This document shows positions 34,984 through 43,306 of a stretch of 64,000 nucleotides of DNA, piece after piece. Location of the stretch: contig NVWA01000002.1 in NCBI GenBank assembly GCA_002746535.1, positions 34,619 to 98,618 on the forward strand. Reading direction: 5' to 3'. Under the pieces are notes generated by a model that ran no database searches, was not told the origin of the DNA, and saw only the letters and a list, made by a program, of their open reading frames with translations. The first letter of the stretch is position 1. The number at the start of each line of letters is the position of its first letter. A program made the translations under genes and the position numbers. The stretch comes from Planctomycetota bacterium. Lineage in GTDB: Bacteria > Planctomycetota > GCA-2746535.

Positions 34984-37900
34984 ATGCTTGAAAAAAACGA
35001 CTCAAAAAAGATTTCATCTATTCTAAAAACGATTAGGTCATGGAGTCTACTTTGGAATATAGAAGATTTATTAACAGAGGTTATCAAAGATACTGTCAAA
35101 TCAATTCAAGCTGATAGAGGATGTGTATTTTTATTAGAAGCAGGTGGATTGAAACAAAGATCTGAATGGAATAAAAAAGATACTCAATCAGATTTTGAAA
35201 AAAAGTTACCTTTTGCTGAAGAAGTTGTCAAGCACGGCAAAGCAATTTATGCCCACGATCTTCAGAATAAAAGTGGCAAGAACCCCCAATCTATTTGCGT
35301 ACCATTAACAGCAAACAGAGGTATTCTAGGCGTCATCTATCTAGAAATTTTTGAACGTGTAAGTGAGATTACTGAAGAAGAACAAATGATTCTGGAAATG
35401 CTTGGAGTACAAGCCGCATCATTTTTAGAAAACGCAATATTATACCATTCAGCTATAACGGACCCTTTAACTGGATTATATAGTCACCGACACTTTCAAT
35501 TAGAAACAGATCAAACAATCAGAGCTGCCAAAAGAAATCATCAAAAATTATCCCTGGTAATATTAGACCTAGACAATTTCAAAAAATTAAATGATACAAG
35601 TGGTCATGCTGAAGGTAACCTCTGTCTAATAGACATAAAAGATATTTTAAAAAGCACCTTAAGAAATAGTGATATCATTGCGCGATTTGGTGGCGATGAA
35701 TTTGAGTTCTTATTACCAAACGCAAGTCACCAACAAGCTGAAGAAGTATGTTTAAAGATAATTCAATCAATAGAAAAATTGACTTATGATGTAAAAATTT
35801 CTGCGACAGCTGGCATTGCCTGTTATCCTGATCATGCCAATAATGGCCAATCTTTATTTCTAGCTGCAGACCAAGCTTTATACAAAGGTAAGGATCAAGG
35901 TAAAGGTTGCTGCGTCATTGCCGAAGCAATTTTAGATGATGTCAAATTACAAAAAGATGATGAAACTATTCAAGAAATTATTCAAAGCGAACCTGACAAA
36001 CCAGCCATTAAAACCGCCGATGAAATGGATTCAAAAAAACTTGAAATAGATGGACAAGAAATCATTGAACGTTTAGCCAGCAGTAGTAATGGAGAAGTTT
36101 TATTAGTAAAACAGAAAGAATTAGATCGAGTTGTCGCTTTAAAAAGACCGCTAACACCGCATTTGACAGAAGAACAAACTCAAGCATTTAAAAAAGAAGC
36201 TTTGATTACCGCCCTTCTAAGTCACCCTGGTGTGGTTCCACTTTATTCCATGGGTAGGGGTTTAGATGGTCGCATTTACTATACCATGAAACCCATTAAA
36301 GGATCATCGCTAAAAAAAATACTAGAAAAAATCAAGCAAAAAGATCCTGATACATTAGCTAACTACAGTCAACAAAAACTAGTTGATATTTTATTAAGAG
36401 CGGCCGAAACAATAGCCTACGCACATAGTAAAGATATTGTTCACCTAGACATACACCCTGATAATATAATTATTGGTGAATTCGGTGAAATTACTGTTAT
36501 TGACTGGGGGAAAGGTTCTCATGTAGCTGACATTAAACCATCGAGATCACATGAAAATTATATTTCAGGTGCACCTAACTATAAACCTCCAGAGTACTTT
36601 AATGATAAGGCATTCCTAGGAAAAGAATCTGATGTTTACTCGTTAGGCGTAATACTATATGAGATGCTTACGACAGACAAACCTTTCGAAAGACCCAATA
36701 TCAAACAAACCATTGAAGCTATCATTAATGATCCATTAATGGACTCCGCAAATGTTTCTCAACAGTATTCTTCTGATCCTTTATTGACAAAGATCTGTTG
36801 CGATGCGATGGAAAAATCAAAAGACCTAAGAATTACTTCAAATCAATTGGCTAAGAGGCTAAGCCGTTTCGTACTACAAGAAAAAGACATTAATACCCAT
36901 CAATTTCATACAACAATGAACCCTATCAAAGAAAAAGATTGGGAAGTATTTATGATGGGTGAGTGGAAATTAATTAATGGTGTCTGGAAAGCTACAGGAG
37001 ATTTAGAAAATGTTCTTTTTTGGAAAACTCCCGTATCTGGCAATTTATCATTTACTTGTGAAGCGTGGTTGGAAGGTGAAAGTCATGAAATGGGCATAGT
37101 TTGTTATGGTAAATCGCTAAATGAAAGTATGAAAAATTCAAGCCGGCAAGATAAATATAAAGGCTATTATTTTCAATTTGGTGCCGACAATAATCGATTC
37201 ACAAAACTGAGTCGACACGTTAGTGACATCATGGCTTCATCGAAATTTAAAACAGAAAAAAAGAGGAAATACATTCTATCAATTTCCTATCAAGATGGTT
37301 GGCTACACTGCCATATTGACGATCAATTGGTTTTTACATATAGAGAGCTTCATCCCTTTCGAGGAAATCATATAGGGTTTTATACCTATCATGCAGGAGC
37401 TTGCTTTAGACCAATACAAATTCAATATCAAAATGCAGGTTTAATGATACCTGCCATTCGGCTCCCAGATATCAATTATGCCAATAAAAGATATGACGTC
37501 GCAATTCAAGAATATTCAGAAATTATTCAAAATTTTCCCGATAGGCTTGAATGCCATGAGGCAACTTTTAAGAAAGGGCTGTGCTTAAATAGATTAGATA
37601 AAATAGCTGAAGCAAAAAAAATATTTGAAAGTTTAGAGAATACCGTTTTCGAAGCTAATGCACTTGCGGAATTGGCTCAACTGGAATTACCAGAAACGCT
37701 ATATGATATCAAGCATAAAAAGGGCTCCTACGAATTGGCTTATCAATATTATAAAAACCTCTTTGATAAATTCCCAGAAAGCCAAGCACGATTCAGAATT
37801 TTTGACTCAATCAACCTCTTTAATAAATCCGATAAGTCGAATTATAAAATCCAAAATATCTCATTTGAAGAAAGCCTTAAACATAAATCAAACCTGTTCA

Positions 37901-38928
37901 AACTTGCATCAAAAACATTGACTCCACCAGGACCCTCTCAGTTTAGAATGTTACTGGCCTATTTAAGTCATTTAAGAATCATTGGTGAATTAGAACCTTT
38001 AGCAACGTTTATTAAAAATAATATTGAAGAATATAAATCATTAGTACCTGAAGATGTAATAGCCGTTTACAGTCGAATACTTTTTGAAACGAATGAATTA
38101 ACGCTATTAAAAGAACTTTTAGATAAATATGGCAAAGTCCAATTTAATCATATTACGCCAATTTTATTATGCGTGAAAATGAACTTATCTGTTCCTGACA
38201 CATCAACTTTAAATTTAGAATTGCCTTCTGCTCAAAGATTAAATATAATTTCAAAATTATATGAAGGAAATCTAAAGGAAACAATAAAAGCCGTTGATCT
38301 CGTTTTTGCTGACAACACTCTTCATGCTTCTATTATTGCCTCTCAAATCCCATACATTTACAGTGATTATGAAATGATTCTTGCATCTGGAATTAGACCA
38401 CTAATTAATAGATTAAAATATCATTTTTTAAATATTCCACAATTGCCACATGAAGTAACCTCTGAGATATTGGTTTATAACCGATATTATGATAGTGTAG
38501 AATCATTATTAAATTTTGAATATAAAAGGTTTTCTCAAAAAATCAGAAAAATTAAAATAGACAACTCAAAGAGCAGAGATATCTTTGTAAACCTTTATAT
38601 ATTTAAGGCATTCATTCATACCATCGAACCTTATTCAGAAAAAGAATTGCGAAAGCTCAAAAAAGAAATCGATTTCCATCTTGGTGGAGTAAAAAAGGAA
38701 TTAGCCCTCAGCTTTCTTTTAAACCAACCAGAGAAAACTTTATCAAAATGGACTGTCAATCCAGCAGATGATTATTTTTGTTTAGTCATTTATGTCGCAT
38801 GGCTGTTTTATAAAAAAGAATGGGATTTATTAAATACTAAATTAGACATTTTAATTGATAAAAGGTTAAAAGATTCTTTCTTCCAACCATATTTAATAAA
38901 ACTGAAAGCGAAGATACAAAAAGAATAA
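34984..38928 (+). CDS. GAF-GGDEF-protein kinase-lectin-like-TPR signalling protein
   Basis: 1314-residue cytoplasmic protein. Domains: GAF (about 15-155); GGDEF diguanylate cyclase (158-312) with LDLDNFK, an intact RxxD inhibitory site R227-N-S-D230 and GGDEF at 236-240; Hanks-type kinase (350-635) with K387, HLDIHPDN (487-494, the usual Lys replaced by H491) and DWG (507-509), and a glycine loop reduced to one Gly; a laminin/lectin-like beta domain (about 655-820); then TPR-like helices to the end. Cyclic di-GMP synthesis and its feedback site look functional; kinase catalysis is less certain. The stop overlaps the next gene by one base. Confidence 0.88.
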   Translation: MLEKNDSKKISSILKTIRSWSLLWNIEDLLTEVIKDTVKSIQADRGCVFLLEAGGLKQRSEWNKKDTQSDFEKKLPFAEEVVKHGKAIYAHDLQNKSGKNPQSICVPLTANRGILGVIYLEIFERVSEITEEEQMILEMLGVQAASFLENAILYHSAITDPLTGLYSHRHFQLETDQTIRAAKRNHQKLSLVILDLDNFKKLNDTSGHAEGNLCLIDIKDILKSTLRNSDIIARFGGDEFEFLLPNASHQQAEEVCLKIIQSIEKLTYDVKISATAGIACYPDHANNGQSLFLAADQALYKGKDQGKGCCVIAEAILDDVKLQKDDETIQEIIQSEPDKPAIKTADEMDSKKLEIDGQEIIERLASSSNGEVLLVKQKELDRVVALKRPLTPHLTEEQTQAFKKEALITALLSHPGVVPLYSMGRGLDGRIYYTMKPIKGSSLKKILEKIKQKDPDTLANYSQQKLVDILLRAAETIAYAHSKDIVHLDIHPDNIIIGEFGEITVIDWGKGSHVADIKPSRSHENYISGAPNYKPPEYFNDKAFLGKESDVYSLGVILYEMLTTDKPFERPNIKQTIEAIINDPLMDSANVSQQYSSDPLLTKICCDAMEKSKDLRITSNQLAKRLSRFVLQEKDINTHQFHTTMNPIKEKDWEVFMMGEWKLINGVWKATGDLENVLFWKTPVSGNLSFTCEAWLEGESHEMGIVCYGKSLNESMKNSSRQDKYKGYYFQFGADNNRFTKLSRHVSDIMASSKFKTEKKRKYILSISYQDGWLHCHIDDQLVFTYRELHPFRGNHIGFYTYHAGACFRPIQIQYQNAGLMIPAIRLPDINYANKRYDVAIQEYSEIIQNFPDRLECHEATFKKGLCLNRLDKIAEAKKIFESLENTVFEANALAELAQLELPETLYDIKHKKGSYELAYQYYKNLFDKFPESQARFRIFDSINLFNKSDKSNYKIQNISFEESLKHKSNLFKLASKTLTPPGPSQFRMLLAYLSHLRIIGELEPLATFIKNNIEEYKSLVPEDVIAVYSRILFETNELTLLKELLDKYGKVQFNHITPILLCVKMNLSVPDTSTLNLELPSAQRLNIISKLYEGNLKETIKAVDLVFADNTLHASIIASQIPYIYSDYEMILASGIRPLINRLKYHFLNIPQLPHEVTSEILVYNRYYDSVESLLNFEYKRFSQKIRKIKIDNSKSRDIFVNLYIFKAFIHTIEPYSEKELRKLKKEIDFHLGGVKKELALSFLLNQPEKTLSKWTVNPADDYFCLVIYVAWLFYKKEWDLLNTKLDILIDKRLKDSFFQPYLIKLKAKIQKE

Positions 38929-40487
38929 TGGCCATCAATAAAAGAGATTTATATTATAAAACAATGACTCCTAAGTTTTTATTCAGAATGGTTGGGATCA
39001 TTATTGTCCTTTGCTTAATACTATCTACCATTCTAAATCTCACAAAGAGTGTCAATATCTTTGGTCTTATAAAACTTACTTTGCATGAAAATACTCACAA
39101 TAAATTCCAAAGTCAATTCGCAAATGTATTAAAAGAAAAATCATTCTCAGAAGAAGAATTCATAACATTTATAGAAATTATATACGGCAAAAGAAATCCA
39201 CTGATATCTGACATTGTAAAGATTGAACTAAACAAAGCCAAAAACAGTTATGGCACCACTCAAATAGCGACACACCTTCTAAACATCAATAACAAACTCA
39301 TTGAAAATTCATTGCTTGCATTACAAAATGAAGGAAAAAAGAATACACGATACGCCAACAGACTTTTAGCCTATCACTACGATTTTATTAAAAACCCAAA
39401 ACTTGAGGAGGTACACCTAGCTTCTGAATCAAGGTTCACCGATGCCAATACTTCACGAAAACGACTCGTAAGACTCTATATCCAAAATAATAAAACTCAA
39501 AAACTTAAACAATTAGCTGACATTCCTATTTTTAATAAATTTTATATACATATTTCAAGAAATCTAACTGCTAAAGAAATGAATTGGTCTAAATACTTTA
39601 ATGCTTTGCTTTTAAGACTGGTCGACATTTCACTAAATGGTAGTTTTATTCTTGCAATAATTTCAGGCATTTTTTGGTTTGGTTTATGGCTGCACGCTTT
39701 ACGGCCAAGCTCCATTAAAACGATTTTACCATTATGCCTACTTGCTTTTTTAGCGGGTGCTTTTTCAACCGTGCCAACATTATTATTAAGCGAATTTTTT
39801 GAAAAAGTTTTTGATTTTAAAATGAGGGAGGGATTACTTTCCGGTACTTTATATTTCATCATGAGTGTTGGCTTCAGAGAAGAATTTTGTAAATTATTAT
39901 GTTTCGTTCCATTTGTACCTTTTCTGGCAAAAAGAGGCAAGCCATTAGAATGGCTAATCGTAGCAGGTATGGTGGGCTTAGGTTTTGCTGTTGAAGAAAA
40001 TATAAATTATTTTGAATCTCAGTCTTCTCTGGCTGGTCGATTTTTAACTGCTAATGTATTACATGTGGCGTTAACAGCGATTGCCGGCGAATCATTATGC
40101 TACTTATATACGCAAAAAAAAGAAGCAATCGAACATTTTGCCACCACTTTTTCTATGGTCATCGTTCTTCATGGGATTTACGATGCCTTTATAGTCGTAA
40201 ATGCATTAGCTCAATTAAGCTTTTTAACTTTTGTTGTTTTATACTTTATACTTCAAATGTATTTCAAGAGATTAAATCAATTACGAGATAATTCCTATGA
40301 ACACATATCTTTGACAACTCATTTTATTTTTGCAATAACCTTTATTTTCATGACAACCTTTATTGCCATAAGTTTTCAAACAAATCATTTAGATGCCATA
40401 AGAATATTAGGGCGTCCATTCATTGAACTCGGCATTATTGTTTACGCCTATTTATATTTAATGCCGAATTCAATTATTAAAGTTTAA
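38928..40487 (+). CDS. PrsW-family intramembrane metalloprotease-like protein
   Basis: 519 residues. One N-terminal helix (about 18-40), a long soluble region (45-215), then about eight helices with the PrsW/CAAX-like motifs in order: REEFCK (near 316-321), GFAVEENINYF (near 352), a mid-helix VLHVALTAIAGES, and VLHGIYDAF (near 413). PrsW cleaves anti-sigma factors within the membrane. Translation restarts on the kinase stop (TAATG), so the two proteins almost surely act together. Confidence 0.82.
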   Translation: MAINKRDLYYKTMTPKFLFRMVGIIIVLCLILSTILNLTKSVNIFGLIKLTLHENTHNKFQSQFANVLKEKSFSEEEFITFIEIIYGKRNPLISDIVKIELNKAKNSYGTTQIATHLLNINNKLIENSLLALQNEGKKNTRYANRLLAYHYDFIKNPKLEEVHLASESRFTDANTSRKRLVRLYIQNNKTQKLKQLADIPIFNKFYIHISRNLTAKEMNWSKYFNALLLRLVDISLNGSFILAIISGIFWFGLWLHALRPSSIKTILPLCLLAFLAGAFSTVPTLLLSEFFEKVFDFKMREGLLSGTLYFIMSVGFREEFCKLLCFVPFVPFLAKRGKPLEWLIVAGMVGLGFAVEENINYFESQSSLAGRFLTANVLHVALTAIAGESLCYLYTQKKEAIEHFATTFSMVIVLHGIYDAFIVVNALAQLSFLTFVVLYFILQMYFKRLNQLRDNSYEHISLTTHFIFAITFIFMTTFIAISFQTNHLDAIRILGRPFIELGIIVYAYLYLMPNSIIKV

Positions 40488-40501
40488 AAATCTCTGGTGA
40501 A

Positions 40502-40527
40502 TACAAGCAATAAGGGTCCAGCTTGTA
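40502..40527. terminator. Hairpin between convergent genes
   Basis: TACAAGC and GCTTGTA form a 7-bp stem around a 12-base loop, exactly between the PrsW gene and the stop of the SGNH hydrolase gene. Could end both transcripts. No long T-run adjoins. Confidence 0.35.
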
Positions 40528-41364
40528 CTACCATTTCATTTTTGATTTGATTTCCATAACTTTATGAACTTGGTAATAACATTTTAAAAGATAACCATCG
40601 TTCTTTAAGTTTTCTTCTGTGGCTGGTCCCGCACTTAATTTATGCGTCGGGTGAGCACCATCTTTACTAATCAATGTACCTAACCATGTTTTGCCGGGTC
40701 TTCTTTTCATGAACTCACCATTTAAATCTACAAAAGGAATTTTTAATTTTTTGGCGATATTAAATATTTGTTCGTTATAAGCTTTAACAACGGCTTCACT
40801 ACCCCAAGTAGTTGGTATCACACTGCATGCCACAGGTATTGTACCGTTAGCCATACATTTTTTATAAATTGTTTCCATGTTTTGGCCATACTTTTCAGCA
40901 GTTACCTTTTTCTTCATATCATTAGTACCCAACATGATCAACGCTATTTGCGGATTATGAGCTTTTAAAATATTATCTGCTGACGGTAAGCCATGAAAAC
41001 CTCCTTTGATGTATTGACCTGAGGTAATGCCGCTAGCCGCTGTCCAAGATCGACCTCTTGGCTGATCATTGGCTGCTAACCACCAACCATTACTTTTATC
41101 ATTTTTATTAGATTTCATCCATCTGCTGATAGCCATCTCGTCTTTATTTTTACCTTTACCATAACGAGCCCATTTACCTGCTTGATTTGCATATGTGATG
41201 GAATCACCTAAAGGAACAACTTTGCCTTTTGATCCCGTAAATTTTTTACTCAACTCTTTTGCAGTTTTCGTATAATCCCATGTCTCCTTCTTAACATCTC
41301 CAGCAAAAGCAATACTTCCGCAAGAAAAACATACTAACAAAAATAAAATCGAATTTTTCAACAT
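40528..41364 (-). CDS. Secreted SGNH/GDSL hydrolase
   Basis: 278 residues. A signal peptide (about 1-21) leads into an SGNH esterase: block I GDSIT with nucleophile S55, GTND with N148 as block III and DGAHPT with D235 and H238 as block V. The glycine of block II may be in the SAASG-type loop near 111. Likely a carbohydrate esterase (for example, deacetylating sugars). GAGGAG ribosome site. Last gene of the carbohydrate locus. Confidence 0.85.
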   Translation of the reverse strand: MLKNSILFLLVCFSCGSIAFAGDVKKETWDYTKTAKELSKKFTGSKGKVVPLGDSITYANQAGKWARYGKGKNKDEMAISRWMKSNKNDKSNGWWLAANDQPRGRSWTAASGITSGQYIKGGFHGLPSADNILKAHNPQIALIMLGTNDMKKKVTAEKYGQNMETIYKKCMANGTIPVACSVIPTTWGSEAVVKAYNEQIFNIAKKLKIPFVDLNGEFMKRRPGKTWLGTLISKDGAHPTHKLSAGPATEENLKNDGYLLKCYYQVHKVMEIKSKMKW

Positions 41365-41436
41365 ACTAATTTCTCCTCAAATTATTAATTTATTTCCAAT
41401 AAAAAAACTTACTCTTAAATGCAAATATACACAAAC

Positions 41437-42180
41437 CTATAAAGTATAAATCTTAATGTTTTTATAGATCGACTCTTTCTGCCACATTTGTCGAATGCCA
41501 AATGCTCCAGATTCAGTTTCCTCAACAGTGCTTATGTCCCAATGATGATAAAAATCGACCCCATCAATTGAGATTTTCATCGCTAGCGCTGTTTTTGTTT
41601 TAATAAAACAAACGAGACTTTTCACATTGGGTAAAAATAAATTGGTATTGTGAATAGTCCCATCAACCTCTATTTGGTCAAAGGATCGATCCTCTCTAAC
41701 CGGATAACGTCTAACGCGAATATAATCATCGGCATCATCGTTACTATTACCAAAGGCAGCAAAACTGATATGAAGTAAATCCATTTTTTCGAAGTAGGTT
41801 GCCATCAAAGGTACTTCGCGTAAGTCTGCCCATTCATGTATATTTTTTTTGTATTCACCTTCGCCAATACCGTTTGCATGAAAATAAAGAATATTTACAT
41901 AACGGTTGATGGTATCCAAGCGAGTAAATTCAAAGGTTACTTTCATATCACCCGAATAAGTTTCTTTTGTCCATAAGACCCCATGATGAGCATTATCACC
42001 AGCCTCAGGTCCTGATATAAATTTAAGCCCATCAGAACTATTTGTCAGCTCGCATTTCTTGCCATCTAAAACCCAGTTATCTTGCCATTGATCATTTCCT
42101 TTGAAATCATGCAAAGAAAGGTTCCAGTTATAACTATCTAATGCATCAAATTTATTTTTAAGATCTGATGAGTCACTCAT
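41437..42180 (-). CDS. DUF1961-family protein
   Basis: 247 residues, no signal peptide. Beta-sandwich composition (GVLWTKETYSGDMKVTFEF, INRYVNILYFH, ISIDGVDFYHHWD) typical of the concanavalin-like DUF1961 family found in polysaccharide loci, where it is thought to be a lyase or glycan-binding module. Starts three bases after the beta-helix gene stop. Confidence 0.75.
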   Translation of the reverse strand: MSDSSDLKNKFDALDSYNWNLSLHDFKGNDQWQDNWVLDGKKCELTNSSDGLKFISGPEAGDNAHHGVLWTKETYSGDMKVTFEFTRLDTINRYVNILYFHANGIGEGEYKKNIHEWADLREVPLMATYFEKMDLLHISFAAFGNSNDDADDYIRVRRYPVREDRSFDQIEVDGTIHNTNLFLPNVKSLVCFIKTKTALAMKISIDGVDFYHHWDISTVEETESGAFGIRQMWQKESIYKNIKIYTL

Positions 42181-42183
42181 GCT

Positions 42184-43290
42184 TCAGTCCTTTTCTTCTA
42201 ATAAATTATCTTTAAATGTAACTTGGTCACAACAGTTGTAGGGCTCTTCACCATGCAAACGAATCGTATTGCCTTCTACCAATGCCTTTTCCCTCATATT
42301 AAGAACTTGAATAGCAGAAAAATCTTTTCGAATATCAGATTCAATCGTGTTATTAAGAATGGAAACATCATTGCCATAATCGACTTCAATGGCTTTATTG
42401 CTACCACCAATAAAATGGTTGTTTTGTATTTTTGATGATTGAATATGATATGTTCTTCTATCATGAGCTGAAGGGTTTCCTAAAGAAACCCCTTTATCAC
42501 AATGATAGAAAAAATTATTTTCTACCGTTACATTATCTGAATGAACCCATATGAAAACACCCCCGCGAGCACCCCCATTTTTTCCACGAATTCCAATAAA
42601 AGCACAATCAGCAATCGTAAAATTATCGACATTCATTAAGTCCATACCGGCAATATAGTCACCGTCAAAACCATCTTTATCATTTTTTTTAACCGTATCA
42701 GCAACAAATAAACAATGTCTTATTTCGCCATCACGAGGTCGCAACCACTCTACGCGTTCAGAAGCTCCAAGTTCAATACCTATGTCAGGTAGTTTATCAT
42801 CAATTCGATCTGCACCTGTGCCTTTAAGCCCGCGTGCCCAAATATTATGAAATTTGACGTTATAAACTTTGAGACCATGGATACGCCCATCTCCTAAAAA
42901 TAGTAAACCATATTTTGGATTATTGGCCAATGTTAAATCTGCGATCGTAATATTGGTTGCTTGAAACATTTTAATAATGGCAGGTGCTCCTAATCTAGTT
43001 GTAAACTTTGGAGTCGTGTCATCAAATTCCATATCACTATCTAAAATCACGTCTTCACGATCACCTGTTTCACCTCGTATTGTTACCCGATGGGTTGTTA
43101 ACAAACAATCACGCGGCATTAAATAATGTCCTTTGGCGATTATAATTGTGGTATTTTCTTCAGCACTTTCTATGGCCCGAATAATACCGAGAGGAGAATC
43201 AACACGAATAACTTTTCCCTCAGCAGGAGGTAACGGTGGGGCTGGCTTAATGGATTTAATTATTTTTTCAAAATCGGGTACATCGCTCAT
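42184..43290 (-). CDS. Right-handed parallel beta-helix protein
   Basis: 368 residues without signal peptide. Repeating N-I-T-I-A-D, N-F-T-I-A-D-C and N-V-T-V-E-N-N-x-F rungs from about 85 to 360 define a pectate-lyase-like beta-helix; the AKGHY start is typical. KDGFDGDYIAGMD and ARGGVFIWVHSDN lie on the presumed face that would bind substrate. It could be a polysaccharide lyase or glycosidase, but no diagnostic catalytic triplet was identified. AAAGGAA ribosome site. Confidence 0.8.
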   Translation of the reverse strand: MSDVPDFEKIIKSIKPAPPLPPAEGKVIRVDSPLGIIRAIESAEENTTIIIAKGHYLMPRDCLLTTHRVTIRGETGDREDVILDSDMEFDDTTPKFTTRLGAPAIIKMFQATNITIADLTLANNPKYGLLFLGDGRIHGLKVYNVKFHNIWARGLKGTGADRIDDKLPDIGIELGASERVEWLRPRDGEIRHCLFVADTVKKNDKDGFDGDYIAGMDLMNVDNFTIADCAFIGIRGKNGGARGGVFIWVHSDNVTVENNFFYHCDKGVSLGNPSAHDRRTYHIQSSKIQNNHFIGGSNKAIEVDYGNDVSILNNTIESDIRKDFSAIQVLNMREKALVEGNTIRLHGEEPYNCCDQVTFKDNLLEEKD

Positions 43291-43306
43291 TATAATTCCT
43301 TTTGTT

